From: Geodermatophilus sp. TF02-6
GTDB taxonomy: Bacteria > Actinomycetota > Actinomycetes > Mycobacteriales > Geodermatophilaceae
Direction: 5' to 3'
Length of the DNA stretch: 64,000 nucleotides
Assembly (NCBI RefSeq): GCF_003319115.1
Contig: NZ_QOHF01000010.1
Span: 98,887 to 162,886, forward strand
The notes under the pieces are model-generated. The model was not told the origin of the DNA and did not search any database. It saw only the letters and a list, made by a program, of their open reading frames with translations. Below are positions 26,300-34,392 of the stretch, one piece after another (positions within the stretch are counted from its first letter, which is position 1; each line of letters opens with the position of its first letter). A program made the translations under genes and the position numbers.

Positions 26300-27208
26300 A
26301 TGGCCGATCCCACGAGCACCCCACCGCGCGTCTCGGTCTGCCTGGGCCTGGACTTCGACGCGATCTCGCTGTGGATCGGGTCGATGGGGTCCACCAGCCC
26401 CAGCATGATGTCCCGGGGCGAGTTCGGCGCCGCGGCCATCCCGCGGATCCTCGCCCTGCTCGAGCGCTACGGGGTGCGGGCGACCTTCTGCGTCCCCGGC
26501 CACAGCGTCTACGCCTATCCCGACCTGGTCCGCCGCATCCGCGACAGCGGCCACGAGCTGGGCCACCACGGCTGGGTGCACGAGAACCCGCAGAAGTTCG
26601 ACCGGGACGGGGAGCGGCGCAACCTGGAGCGCGGTTTCGAGGCGTTCGACCGGGTCGTCGGCGTCCGCCCGCGCGGCTACCGCTCGCCCGCCTGGGACTT
26701 CAGCGAGAACACCATCGACCTGCTGCTCGAGTTCGGCTTCGACTGGGACTCCAGCTGCATGGGCAACGACGTCCACCCGTACTACCTGCGCCAGGGCGAC
26801 CAGGCGTCCCCGACGGAGCCCTACGTCTTCGGCCGGCCGGTCGAGCTGGTCGAGGTCCCGGTGACCTGGGGGCTGGACGACTTCCCCCCGTTCGAGTTCG
26901 TGTGGGGGAGCAACTCCGGGCTGACCAGCCCCTCCGACATCGAGGAGATCTGGCGCGGCGACTTCGACTACGCCTACCGGCACGCCGAGGGCGCGGTGTA
27001 CGCGCTGACGATGCACCCGCAGGTGATCGGCCGGGGGCACCGCATGCTCATGCTCGAGCGGCTGCTGCAGCACGTCTCCGGCCACGACGGCGTCGTCTTC
27101 GAGACCATCAGCGAGTACGTGGACCGGTGGAAGGCCGCCCACCCGCTCGACCGGTGGACGGCGGAGCACCCGGAGTACGCCGAGTCCGGGACGCGCGGCG
27201 CCTCCTGA
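26300..27208 (+). CDS. Polysaccharide deacetylase family protein
   Basis: A 302-residue protein from ATG 26300 after GGAGGAGTC. The NodB-type motifs are a first acidic motif L-D-F-D (D18, D20), the metal-binding H-H-G-W-V-H, R-S-P-A-W-D, and a late M-H-P motif. There is no signal peptide, so it is likely cytoplasmic and may act on a small N-acyl compound rather than on a cell-wall polymer. The neighbouring penicillin acylase, 12 nt downstream on the same strand, also fits hydrolysis of amide bonds, suggesting a shared pathway. Confidence 0.88.
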   Translation: MADPTSTPPRVSVCLGLDFDAISLWIGSMGSTSPSMMSRGEFGAAAIPRILALLERYGVRATFCVPGHSVYAYPDLVRRIRDSGHELGHHGWVHENPQKFDRDGERRNLERGFEAFDRVVGVRPRGYRSPAWDFSENTIDLLLEFGFDWDSSCMGNDVHPYYLRQGDQASPTEPYVFGRPVELVEVPVTWGLDDFPPFEFVWGSNSGLTSPSDIEEIWRGDFDYAYRHAEGAVYALTMHPQVIGRGHRMLMLERLLQHVSGHDGVVFETISEYVDRWKAAHPLDRWTAEHPEYAESGTRGAS

Positions 27209-27219
27209 GAGGGACGAGC

Positions 27220-29556
27220 GTGACCGCGGACGAGGAACACGTGCTGCCCGGCCTCGACGGGCCGGCCGAGATCCTCATCGACCGGTGGGGCGTCCCGCAC
27301 CTGTACGCCTCGACCCTCTACGACGTCTTCCGGGTGCAGGGCTTCAACGCCGCCCGCGACCGGTTGTGGCAGCTGGACTTCTGGCGCCGCCGCGGGCTCG
27401 GCCTGCTCGCCGAGGTGTTCGGCCCGTCGATGGTCGAGCGCGACCGGGCGTCCCGGCTGTTCTCCTACCGGGGGGACATGCACCCGGAGTGGCTGTCCTA
27501 CGGCTCGGACACCAAGCGGGTGGCGACCGCGTTCGTCGACGGCGTCAACGCCTGGGTCCGGCTGGTCCTGGCCGACCGCGAGCGGCTGCCGCTGGAGTTC
27601 CGCGAGCTGGGCTACGAACCGGCGCTGTGGGCGCCGGAGGACTTCGCCCGCATCCGCTCCAACGGGCTCTACTACAACCTCGACTCCGAGGTCGCCCGCG
27701 CCCTGGTCCTGCGCGACCACGACCCGCGGGTCGAGGACCTGCGCCGCCGCCGCGAGCCGCCGGTCGACCTGGTGGTGCCCGAGGGCCTGGACCTGTCGCT
27801 GATCCCCGACGACGTGCTGCGCGTCTACCGCCTGGCGATCGATCCACCCGACCTCTCCGGGGTCCGCGAGACGGCGCAGCAGGGCAGCAACAACTGGGTG
27901 CTGGCCCCGCAGCGGACGACGACCGGGCGGCCCCTGCTGGCCAACGACCCCCACCGGGCGCTGTCGGTCCCCTCGCTGCGCTACCTGGCGCACCTGTCCG
28001 CGCCCGGGCTGGACGTGATCGGCGCCGGGGAGCCGGCCCTGCCGGGCATCTCGATCGGTCACAACGGGCGGATCGCGTTCGGCCTGACCATCTTCTCGAT
28101 CGACCAGGAGGACCTCTACGTCTACCGGACCAACCCGGACGACCCGCTGGAGTACCGGTACCAGGACCGCTGGGAGCCGATGCGGGTGGTCCGCGACACC
28201 GTCCGCGTCAAGGGTGGCGAGGACGTCGAGGTCGAGCTGCGCTACACCCGCCACGGCCCGGTCGTCCACGAGGACCCCGAGCGCTCCACCGCGTTCGCCG
28301 TCCGGGCGGCCTGGCTGGAGCCGGGCATGGCTCCCTACCTGGGCAGCATGGACTACATGCGGGCGACCAACTGGGACCAGTTCCTCGCCGCGATGAACCG
28401 CTGGGGCGCGCCGCCGGAGAACCAGCTGTTCGCCGACCCGTCCGGGCACATCGGCTGGAAACCGGCCGGGCTCACCCCGATCCGGCCCACCTGGAACGGC
28501 ACCCTGCCGGTGCCCGGCGACGGCCGCTACGAGTGGGCGGGCTTCCGCGACATGGACGAGCTGCCGGTGGCCACCGACCCGGAGCGGGGCTGGCTGGCCA
28601 CCGCGAACGAGATGAACCTGCCCGAGGACTACCCGGCCCACGACAAGGTGGTCTCGTTCGACTGGTACCCCCCGTCGAGGGCCGAGCGGCTCGCCGAGGT
28701 CTTCGCCGGCGACCGGCGCTTCTCGCCCGAGGACCTCCTCCGGCTGCAGTCGGACTTCGTCAGCCTCCCCGCCCGCCGGATCGTGCGGCGGCTGGCCCGG
28801 GTGAGCGCCGACGACGCCGCTACCGACGACGTCACGACGAGTGACGCGCTGCGGCTGCTGACGGCCTGGGACGGCGACCTGGCCCCCGAGTCGGCCCCGG
28901 GCGCGCTGTTCGAGGTGTGGTACCGGCGTCACCTGCGGCCCGCCCTGCTCCGCGCGGCGGTGGCCCGGCTGGTGCCGGCCGACGAGGTGGACGCCGTCGT
29001 CGCGCGGGTGACGCCCGAGGAGAGCCTGCTGGCCGACCCGCGGGGAGACCTGGCGGTCCTCGAGCGCCCCGTCGAGTGGCTGGGCGAGGACGGCGAGGCG
29101 GTCGTCGACGAGATCCTGCGCTCGACCCTGGCGTCGGCCGTCGCCGAGGTGGAGCGGCTGCTCGGGCCGGACCGCGCGCAGTGGGCGTGGGGGCGGCTGC
29201 ACGTCTCCCGCCTCGCCCACCCGCTGTCCGCGCTGCTGTCCGAGGACACCCGGGCTCGGCTCGCGGTCGGACCCGCGCCGCGCGGCGGCAGCGGCGACAC
29301 CGTCGGCAACACCGCGTACCTCCCCGACACCTTCGTGCAGACCGGTGGGGCGACCTTCCGGATCGTCGTGGACGTCGGCGACTGGGACGGCTCGCTGGTG
29401 GTGAACAGCCCCGGCCAGTCGGGCGACCCCGACAGCCCGCACTACGCCGACCTGTTCGAGATGTGGAGCCGCGGGCAGGCGTTCCCGCTCTGCTACAGCC
29501 GCGAGCGCGTCGAGGCGGTGACTGAGCGGCGCATCCGCCTGCGCCCACCCGGGTGA
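27220..29556 (+). CDS. Penicillin acylase family amidase
   Basis: A 778-residue protein from GTG 27220. It has the N-terminal-nucleophile build: an alpha chain, a spacer, and the autoprocessing site G222-S223 in Q-Q-G-S-N-N-W-V, where S223 becomes the catalytic residue of the beta chain. The G-I-S-I-G-H-N-G-R-I-A-F-G-L-T segment and the late N-S-P-G-Q-S-G region are also typical. No signal peptide is seen, unlike many secreted members. It hydrolyses amides such as penicillins or acyl-homoserine lactones; the true substrate is not known. Its TGA overlaps the next gene's GTG by 4 nt. Confidence 0.9.
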   Translation: MTADEEHVLPGLDGPAEILIDRWGVPHLYASTLYDVFRVQGFNAARDRLWQLDFWRRRGLGLLAEVFGPSMVERDRASRLFSYRGDMHPEWLSYGSDTKRVATAFVDGVNAWVRLVLADRERLPLEFRELGYEPALWAPEDFARIRSNGLYYNLDSEVARALVLRDHDPRVEDLRRRREPPVDLVVPEGLDLSLIPDDVLRVYRLAIDPPDLSGVRETAQQGSNNWVLAPQRTTTGRPLLANDPHRALSVPSLRYLAHLSAPGLDVIGAGEPALPGISIGHNGRIAFGLTIFSIDQEDLYVYRTNPDDPLEYRYQDRWEPMRVVRDTVRVKGGEDVEVELRYTRHGPVVHEDPERSTAFAVRAAWLEPGMAPYLGSMDYMRATNWDQFLAAMNRWGAPPENQLFADPSGHIGWKPAGLTPIRPTWNGTLPVPGDGRYEWAGFRDMDELPVATDPERGWLATANEMNLPEDYPAHDKVVSFDWYPPSRAERLAEVFAGDRRFSPEDLLRLQSDFVSLPARRIVRRLARVSADDAATDDVTTSDALRLLTAWDGDLAPESAPGALFEVWYRRHLRPALLRAAVARLVPADEVDAVVARVTPEESLLADPRGDLAVLERPVEWLGEDGEAVVDEILRSTLASAVAEVERLLGPDRAQWAWGRLHVSRLAHPLSALLSEDTRARLAVGPAPRGGSGDTVGNTAYLPDTFVQTGGATFRIVVDVGDWDGSLVVNSPGQSGDPDSPHYADLFEMWSRGQAFPLCYSRERVEAVTERRIRLRPPG

Positions 29557-30473
29557 CACCTCGGCCGGCGGCCGACGACACGCCCCGCTGGCCCCGCGAC
29601 GCCGGGCGGGGTCCGGTGGTGGCGCTGGGCAAACTGGTGGCCGACTCGGTGCTGGAGCTGTCCGCACCGCTGGTGGTCGGCGGGCAGCAGCGGGTCGTGC
29701 GGACGACGACCGTCGGCGGCGCGCCGGCCAACGTGACGGCGAACCTGGCTCGGCTGGGCGTGCCGGCGCGGCTGGCCGGCTGGGCCGGAGCGGACCCGCT
29801 CGCCGACGGGCTGCTCGCCGAGCTGGCCGGGCGCGGGGTGGAGACGGCGGTGGTGCGCCGCGGCCGCACGCCGCTGTCGACGGTGCTGGTCCACCCCGAC
29901 GGCGAACGCACGCTGCTCACCGACCGCGGCGAGGGCGGGCTCGAGCCGGCCGACGTCCGCCCCGGGTGGCTGGCCGACGCGGCCGTCGTCCACCTGGACG
30001 GCTACGACCTGCTGCGCTTCCCGGACGCGCTGCGAACTGCGGCCGACCTGGCGCACGACGCCGGAACGCCGGTCGCCGTCGACGTGGCCGCGGCCACCCG
30101 GATCCGGGCGCACGGCGCGGACGCCTACGTCGGGTTGCTCGCCGGGCTGCGGCCGGACGTCCTGGTCTGCAACGCCGCCGAGGCGCGGGAGCTCGGGCTG
30201 GCCGGGGACCTGCCCGGGTGGGCGCCGCAGCTGGTGCTGGTGCACGCCGGTGCGCGGCCGACCCGGGTGCTGACGCGGGCGGGCGTTCAGGAGGTGCCGG
30301 TGGCGCCCGTGCCGCGGCTGCGGGACACCACCGGCTGCGGGGACGCCGTCGCCGCCGGCGTGCTGGCCGGCTGGCGCGCCGGGTCGCCGGTCCTGGACGC
30401 CGTCCGCGCCGGCCACGCGGCGGCCGCGGTGGTGGCCGGCGTGGTCGGGGCCCAGCCGCCGCGCTCAGCGTGA
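29553..30473 (+). CDS. PfkB family carbohydrate kinase
   Basis: A 306-residue ribokinase-like protein, coupled to the acylase gene by a GTGA overlap. It has V-G-G-A-P-A-N-V-T-A-N-L-A-R-L-G near the N-terminus and the anion-hole/catalytic motif D-T-T-G-C-G-D-A with catalytic D264. It is closest in look to fructokinase/ribokinase. The last 9 nt overlap the convergent UDG-like gene. Confidence 0.88.
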   Translation: MTPRPAADDTPRWPRDAGRGPVVALGKLVADSVLELSAPLVVGGQQRVVRTTTVGGAPANVTANLARLGVPARLAGWAGADPLADGLLAELAGRGVETAVVRRGRTPLSTVLVHPDGERTLLTDRGEGGLEPADVRPGWLADAAVVHLDGYDLLRFPDALRTAADLAHDAGTPVAVDVAAATRIRAHGADAYVGLLAGLRPDVLVCNAAEARELGLAGDLPGWAPQLVLVHAGARPTRVLTRAGVQEVPVAPVPRLRDTTGCGDAVAAGVLAGWRAGSPVLDAVRAGHAAAAVVAGVVGAQPPRSA

Positions 30474-31175
30474 CGAGGCGAGGCCCAGCCGGGCCGCGTC
30501 GGCGAGCGTCTCGGCGAGGAGCTCGCGGTTGGGCCGCCCCGTCGCCCGGTCGGTGTTGATGTAGGCGTTCGGCGACGGGTGCGGAGCGCGCAGGACGGCG
30601 CGGCCGCCGGCGTCGATCCCGGCGTCGTCCCACCCGCGCTGGGCGTGCCGGCCCAGCAGGACGACGACGCGTGCCGCCGGCAGCAGGTCGAGCAGCCGGT
30701 GCAGGTGCGGACGGGCGCGGCGGGCGGCCGCGACCAGGCCGACCCGCTCCGCCGCGGGGACCGCCGGGTCGGCGACCCACCAGGGGACGACGTTCCAGAC
30801 GACGGTGGCGCGCACGTCGAGCCCGGCGTCCGTGCAGTGCCGGTGCAGGTGGTGGGCGGTGACGTCGTTGTTGTGCCGGCTGACCAGCCGGGAGCCGTGC
30901 GCGGCGGTGCGCGACGGGTCCTGCAGGAGCAGCAGCACCGGGGCCGCCGCTCCCCCGCCGGCCGGGTCGAACCACGGGACCCGCCGTCCCTCGACGCGGG
31001 CGACCTCCTCGGCCAGGGCGTTGAGGTCGGCGACGTGCGGCTCGGAGATGCGCGCCCGGCGGGCGGCCACCGACCCCGGGACCAGCGACTCGTCGAGCAG
31101 CGCACCCTCGGCGAGGGCGAGCGGGTTGCGGCCCGGCACGTCAGTGACCGAGGCCGAGGAGCCGCTCGACGCCAC
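30465..31175 (-). CDS. Uracil-DNA glycosylase superfamily protein
   Basis: A 236-residue protein from GTG 31175. The UDG-fold motifs are V-L-L-L-L-Q-D-P-S, N-V-V-P-W-W and A-P-H-P-S-P-N. The first differs from canonical family 1 enzymes (G-Q-D-P-Y), so the activity may be on other lesions or even lost. It converges on and slightly overlaps the PfkB gene. Confidence 0.75.
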   Translation of the reverse strand: MASSGSSASVTDVPGRNPLALAEGALLDESLVPGSVAARRARISEPHVADLNALAEEVARVEGRRVPWFDPAGGGAAAPVLLLLQDPSRTAAHGSRLVSRHNNDVTAHHLHRHCTDAGLDVRATVVWNVVPWWVADPAVPAAERVGLVAAARRARPHLHRLLDLLPAARVVVLLGRHAQRGWDDAGIDAGGRAVLRAPHPSPNAYINTDRATGRPNRELLAETLADAARLGLASSR

Positions 31176-31371
31176 CGCGGTTGGGGCAGGGCGGGTGGCG
31201 CGGCGCCCTGACCGGCGCGCCGATCGGTCGCATCGGCTGGTCGCCGTCTCCCCCGGTCACCCGCTCAGCCTGGCAGTCCGATCTGGGTCGTCGGCGCGGT
31301 TGCCGCAGCCCGAGATCTGCGGGGACCGCAGCGGCCTGCTGAAGCCGGCGTTCCCGGGCCGGGCAACGAGC

Positions 31372-31389
31372 GGTATCACAGCCGATACC
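31372..31389. promoter_or_regulatory. Palindromic operator of RHH-Doc module
   Basis: GGTATC (31372-31377) and GATACC (31384-31389) form a perfect inverted repeat that overlaps a TACCAT -10-like element 7 nt before the antitoxin start. Binding of the RHH protein here would give autorepression. Confidence 0.55.
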
Positions 31390-31397
31390 ATTGCACC

Positions 31398-31601
31398 GTG
31401 GCCATGACCCTCCGCCTCGACGAGCAGGAGACCGAAGCGCTGCGCCGCAGGGCTGAGCTGGAAGGCCGGTCGATGCAGGAGGTCGCTCGGCAGGCGATCC
31501 GGGACTACGTCGAGCGGACCAGCAGACGTGAGTTGCTGGACCGCGTGCTAGACGAGGAACTGCCGCGCTATGCCGAGGCCCTGGAGCGGCTTGGCCGGTG
31601 A
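31398..31601 (+). CDS. RHH antitoxin of Doc module
   Basis: A 67-residue protein. The N-terminal M-T-L-R-L-D-E-Q-E-T-E-A-L is a ribbon-helix-helix strand/helix start and the acidic C-terminal half should bind the toxin. The start may be GTG 31398 or ATG 31404. No ribosome site is present and a -10-like TACCAT lies just upstream, so the mRNA is probably leaderless. Its stop overlaps the toxin start (GTGA). Confidence 0.8.
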   Translation: MAMTLRLDEQETEALRRRAELEGRSMQEVARQAIRDYVERTSRRELLDRVLDEELPRYAEALERLGR

Positions 31602-31975
31602 TCCACCTCGACCTGGACGACCTCCTGCACGTCGCCAGGCGGACGCTCGGTGAGGTCCAGGTGCGTGACATCGGTCTCTTGGAATCCGCGGTCGCCAGAC
31701 CCCGAGCCACGGCGTTCGGGGAGGACGCCTACCGGTCCATCCACGACAAGGCGGCGGCGCTGCTGCACTCGCTCGCCCGCAACCACGGGCTGGCCGACGG
31801 CAACAAGAGGCTCTCGCTGGCCGCGACGATCGCGTTCTACGGCGTCAACGGGTACCGGCTGACCTTGACGAACGATGAGGCCTACGACCTCATCGTGGCG
31901 GTCGCCTCCGGGCAACTCGACGACGCGGAGTCGATCGCCGGACGCCTGCGGTCGAGCACGACCCCCTGGCCGTGA
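31598..31975 (+). CDS. Doc/Fic-family toxin
   Basis: A 125-residue protein with the Doc active-site motif H63-G-L-A-D67-G-N-K70-R71. Doc proteins phosphorylate and inactivate elongation factor Tu; classical Fic proteins AMPylate. The short length and lack of an inhibitory helix fit Doc. It is paired with an RHH antitoxin rather than Phd. Confidence 0.88.
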   Translation: MIHLDLDDLLHVARRTLGEVQVRDIGLLESAVARPRATAFGEDAYRSIHDKAAALLHSLARNHGLADGNKRLSLAATIAFYGVNGYRLTLTNDEAYDLIVAVASGQLDDAESIAGRLRSSTTPWP

Positions 31976-32230
31976 CGGAGGAGATTCGTGGGGGTCACGC
32001 CCACGGACCTCCTCCACGGGTGGGGTGGGTGGGTGACGTCACGGCCGGGTGCAGGAAGTCGTGCCGCCCCGTCGCCGGTTGGGGTCCGGCGGAGGCGACG
32101 TGCCGGCGTCCACAGGAGGACACCGGGACCGCGCCTCCCCTGTCCCGTCGAGCCGTCCCGAGACGGCGAGCGCGCCCGCCCGATGGAGGGCCCGGATGCG
32201 CGCACATCCCCGTGCGAGAGGTACCCCGGC

Positions 32231-33574
32231 ATGACCCTGCCCGTTCTCGACCGTGCCCGTTCCTCCCTCGACCTCCCCGGCCCGCTGCGGAGGCTGCGGG
32301 TCGCCGTCGCCGTCCTGTTCGCGCTGGACGGGTTCGTCTTCGGCACCTGGGCCGCCCGCATCCCCGACGTCAGCGCCCGGGTCGGCGCCTCGCACGGCGC
32401 GCTGGGGATCGCCGTCCTGTGCCTGTCCCTGGGCGCGCTGGCCTGCATGCAGGTGACCGGCGCGCTGGCCGCCCGGCTGGGCGCCGGCCGGGTCGCCCTG
32501 GCAGCCGCCGTGCTCCTCGCCCTCGCAGTGGTGCTGCCCGGCACGGCCACCTCCGTGCCGCAGCTCTGTGCGGCGCTGCTCGTCTTCGGCGCCGCGACCG
32601 GCGCGGTGAACGTGGCGGCCAACAGCCTCGGCGTGCAGGTGGAGGCCCGCTGGGGCCGGCCCCTGCTGCCCTCGCTGCACGCCGGGTTCAGCTTCGGGGG
32701 CCTGGCCGGAGCCCTGGTCGGCGGCCTGCTCTCGGGCGCGGTGGGCGTCGCGCCGCACCTGGCCGGCGTCGTCGTCGCCGGGCTGGCGGTCCTCGCCTGG
32801 ATCGGGCCGGCGCTGGCCCGCGCCGACGCCGCGGCGCCGCGGAGCGCCGCCGGTCCCACGGAGGAGCGCCCCGATCGCCGCGGTCCTACGGCGGTTCTCG
32901 TGGTGCTCGGCGCGATCGCCGGGTGCACCGCCTACGGCGAGGGGGCGCTCACCGACTGGGGGGCGCTGTACCTGCGGGAGGACCTCGGCGCCACCCCGCT
33001 CCTGGCCTCCGCCGGCTACGCGGGGTTCTCCCTGGCCATGGCCTGCGGCCGCCTGGCCGGCAGCGCCCTGGTCGTGCGGTTCGGGGAGGAGCGGCTCCTC
33101 GTCGGCGGCGCCCTGCTGGCCGCGGCCGGCATGGTGACGGCCGCCTGGTCGGGGTCGGTGACCCTCGCGCTGGTCGGCTTCGTCCTCGTCGGCCTCGGCC
33201 TGGCCAACGTCTTCCCGCTGGCCATCGCCCGGGCCGGCGCCCTCGGTGGGGCCGCCGGCGTGGCCCTGGCCTCGACCGTCGGCTACAGCGGCCTGCTCGG
33301 CGGCCCGCCGCTGCTGGGGTTCCTCGCCGAGTCCACCGGGTTGCCGTTCGCGCTCACCACGGTCTCAGGCTTCGCGGTGGTCGCCGCGCTGCTGGTCCGG
33401 TCGCTCGGCGGTGACCCGGTCTCGGTGCGCCGCCCGACGGTGCCCGGGTTGCGTCGTCCGGCGGTCCCGGCCGTGGTCACCTGGGCGACCGCCCGCCTGC
33501 AGCCGGTCGGCCTGGGCGCCCGCACCAACGTCCGCCGCGCCGTGGACGACCTGCGCATCCTGGCCGTGACCTGA
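32231..33574 (+). CDS. MFS transporter (YbjJ-like)
   Basis: A 447-residue protein from ATG 32231 after GAGAGG. Twelve hydrophobic segments are seen, with T-W-A-A-R-I-P-D in the first loop, A-A-N-S-L-G-V-Q-V-E and G-F-S-F-G-G-L-A-G in the middle, and E-G-A-L-T-D-W-G-A-L-Y-L in the second half. These are typical of the YbjJ-like sugar/drug MFS group. A 50-residue cytoplasmic tail rich in Arg and Pro follows the last helix. Confidence 0.88.
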   Translation: MTLPVLDRARSSLDLPGPLRRLRVAVAVLFALDGFVFGTWAARIPDVSARVGASHGALGIAVLCLSLGALACMQVTGALAARLGAGRVALAAAVLLALAVVLPGTATSVPQLCAALLVFGAATGAVNVAANSLGVQVEARWGRPLLPSLHAGFSFGGLAGALVGGLLSGAVGVAPHLAGVVVAGLAVLAWIGPALARADAAAPRSAAGPTEERPDRRGPTAVLVVLGAIAGCTAYGEGALTDWGALYLREDLGATPLLASAGYAGFSLAMACGRLAGSALVVRFGEERLLVGGALLAAAGMVTAAWSGSVTLALVGFVLVGLGLANVFPLAIARAGALGGAAGVALASTVGYSGLLGGPPLLGFLAESTGLPFALTTVSGFAVVAALLVRSLGGDPVSVRRPTVPGLRRPAVPAVVTWATARLQPVGLGARTNVRRAVDDLRILAVT

Positions 33575-33806
33575 GGACGGCGACCGGCGCCGGCCGCCCC
33601 TGGGACCGGTCCGGTCACCGCCCCGGGGGCACGGCGGACCCGGGTTCGTCTTCCGTCCCCCGGAGGACGGCCTGGTCGCACGGGGCCGCCGCTCCTAGCG
33701 TGGCCCGCGAGCCCCTGCCGGCGGAGGACGGGACGCAGGATCCCGGGCGCCGCGGCAGCCGGCGGCAGGCCGATCGATCGACGACGGCGGACCGAGGAGG
33801 TCGGTG

Positions 33807-34337
33807 ATGGCGGTGTTCGAGATGGTGGACCCGACGGTGCAGCCGGAGGGCGCGGCGGTGGGGCTGGCCGACCGTCCCGCGGACCTGCGGGGCCGGCGGC
33901 TGGTGCTGATGGACAACGGCAAGCACAACGCGCGGCAGCTGTTGGAGGCGGTCTGCACCATCCTGGAGCCGGAGCTGGCGCCGTCGGAGGTGCTCTGGCG
34001 CAGCGTGCCGACGACGTTGCCGGCCGCCGAGGGGCTGCTCGACGAGATCGCCGCCGAGTGCGACCTGGTCATCGAAGCGGTCGGCGATTAGGGCTCCTGC
34101 AGCGCGGCCAGTGTGGCCGACGTCATCCTGATGGAGCAGCGCGGCGTCCCCTCCGCGGCCATCTGCACCGACGCGCTCCGGCCGAGCGCCGACGCGATGG
34201 CGCGGATCCAGGGCGCCCCGGGATACCGGTTCGCCGTCGTCCCGCACCCGGTGAGCAGTCTCGACGCCGAGGGCGTCCAGGAGCACGCGCGTCTGGCCGC
34301 TCCCCAGGTGCTCGAGATCCTGCAGGGCGGCACGTGA
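33807..34337 (+). CDS. UGSC family selenoprotein with UAG-encoded Sec
   Basis: One 176-residue frame from ATG 33807 (6 nt after AGGAGG) to TGA 34335-34337, with an in-frame TAG at codon 95 (34089-34091). The residues read I-E-A-V-G-D-[TAG]-G-S-C-S-A-A-S-V, so the TAG falls on the U of the U-G-S-C motif that names the family. The downstream part (D-V-I-L-M-E-Q-R-G-V-P-S-A-A-I-C-T-D, then V-V-P-H-P-V-S-S-L) is fully protein-like and lacks its own start and ribosome site. A SECIS-like hairpin follows at 34105-34119. The biochemical reaction of UGSC proteins is not established. The conserved partner gene lies 55 nt downstream. A Cys version would be D-C-G-S-C, a redox pair; here U95 and C98 would form it. 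Confidence 0.88.
34089..34091 (+). other. In-frame TAG read as selenocysteine (UGSC motif)
   Basis: TAG at exactly the Sec position of D-U-G-S-C, three residues before Cys98. It is the second such case in this window. Confidence 0.82.
34105..34119 (+). promoter_or_regulatory. Candidate bacterial SECIS hairpin for UAG codon
   Basis: CGGCC (34105-34109) pairs with GGCCG (34115-34119) around the loop AGTGT. The stem starts 13 nt after the TAG and the loop 18 nt after it. Stem position, loop size and the G at loop position 2 match the hairpin in the redoxin gene. Confidence 0.65.
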
Positions 34338-34392
34338 CCGGCCGCCGTCGTCACGGGGGGACGGCCGGCGTCACGAGGGAGGAGCCGACGTC

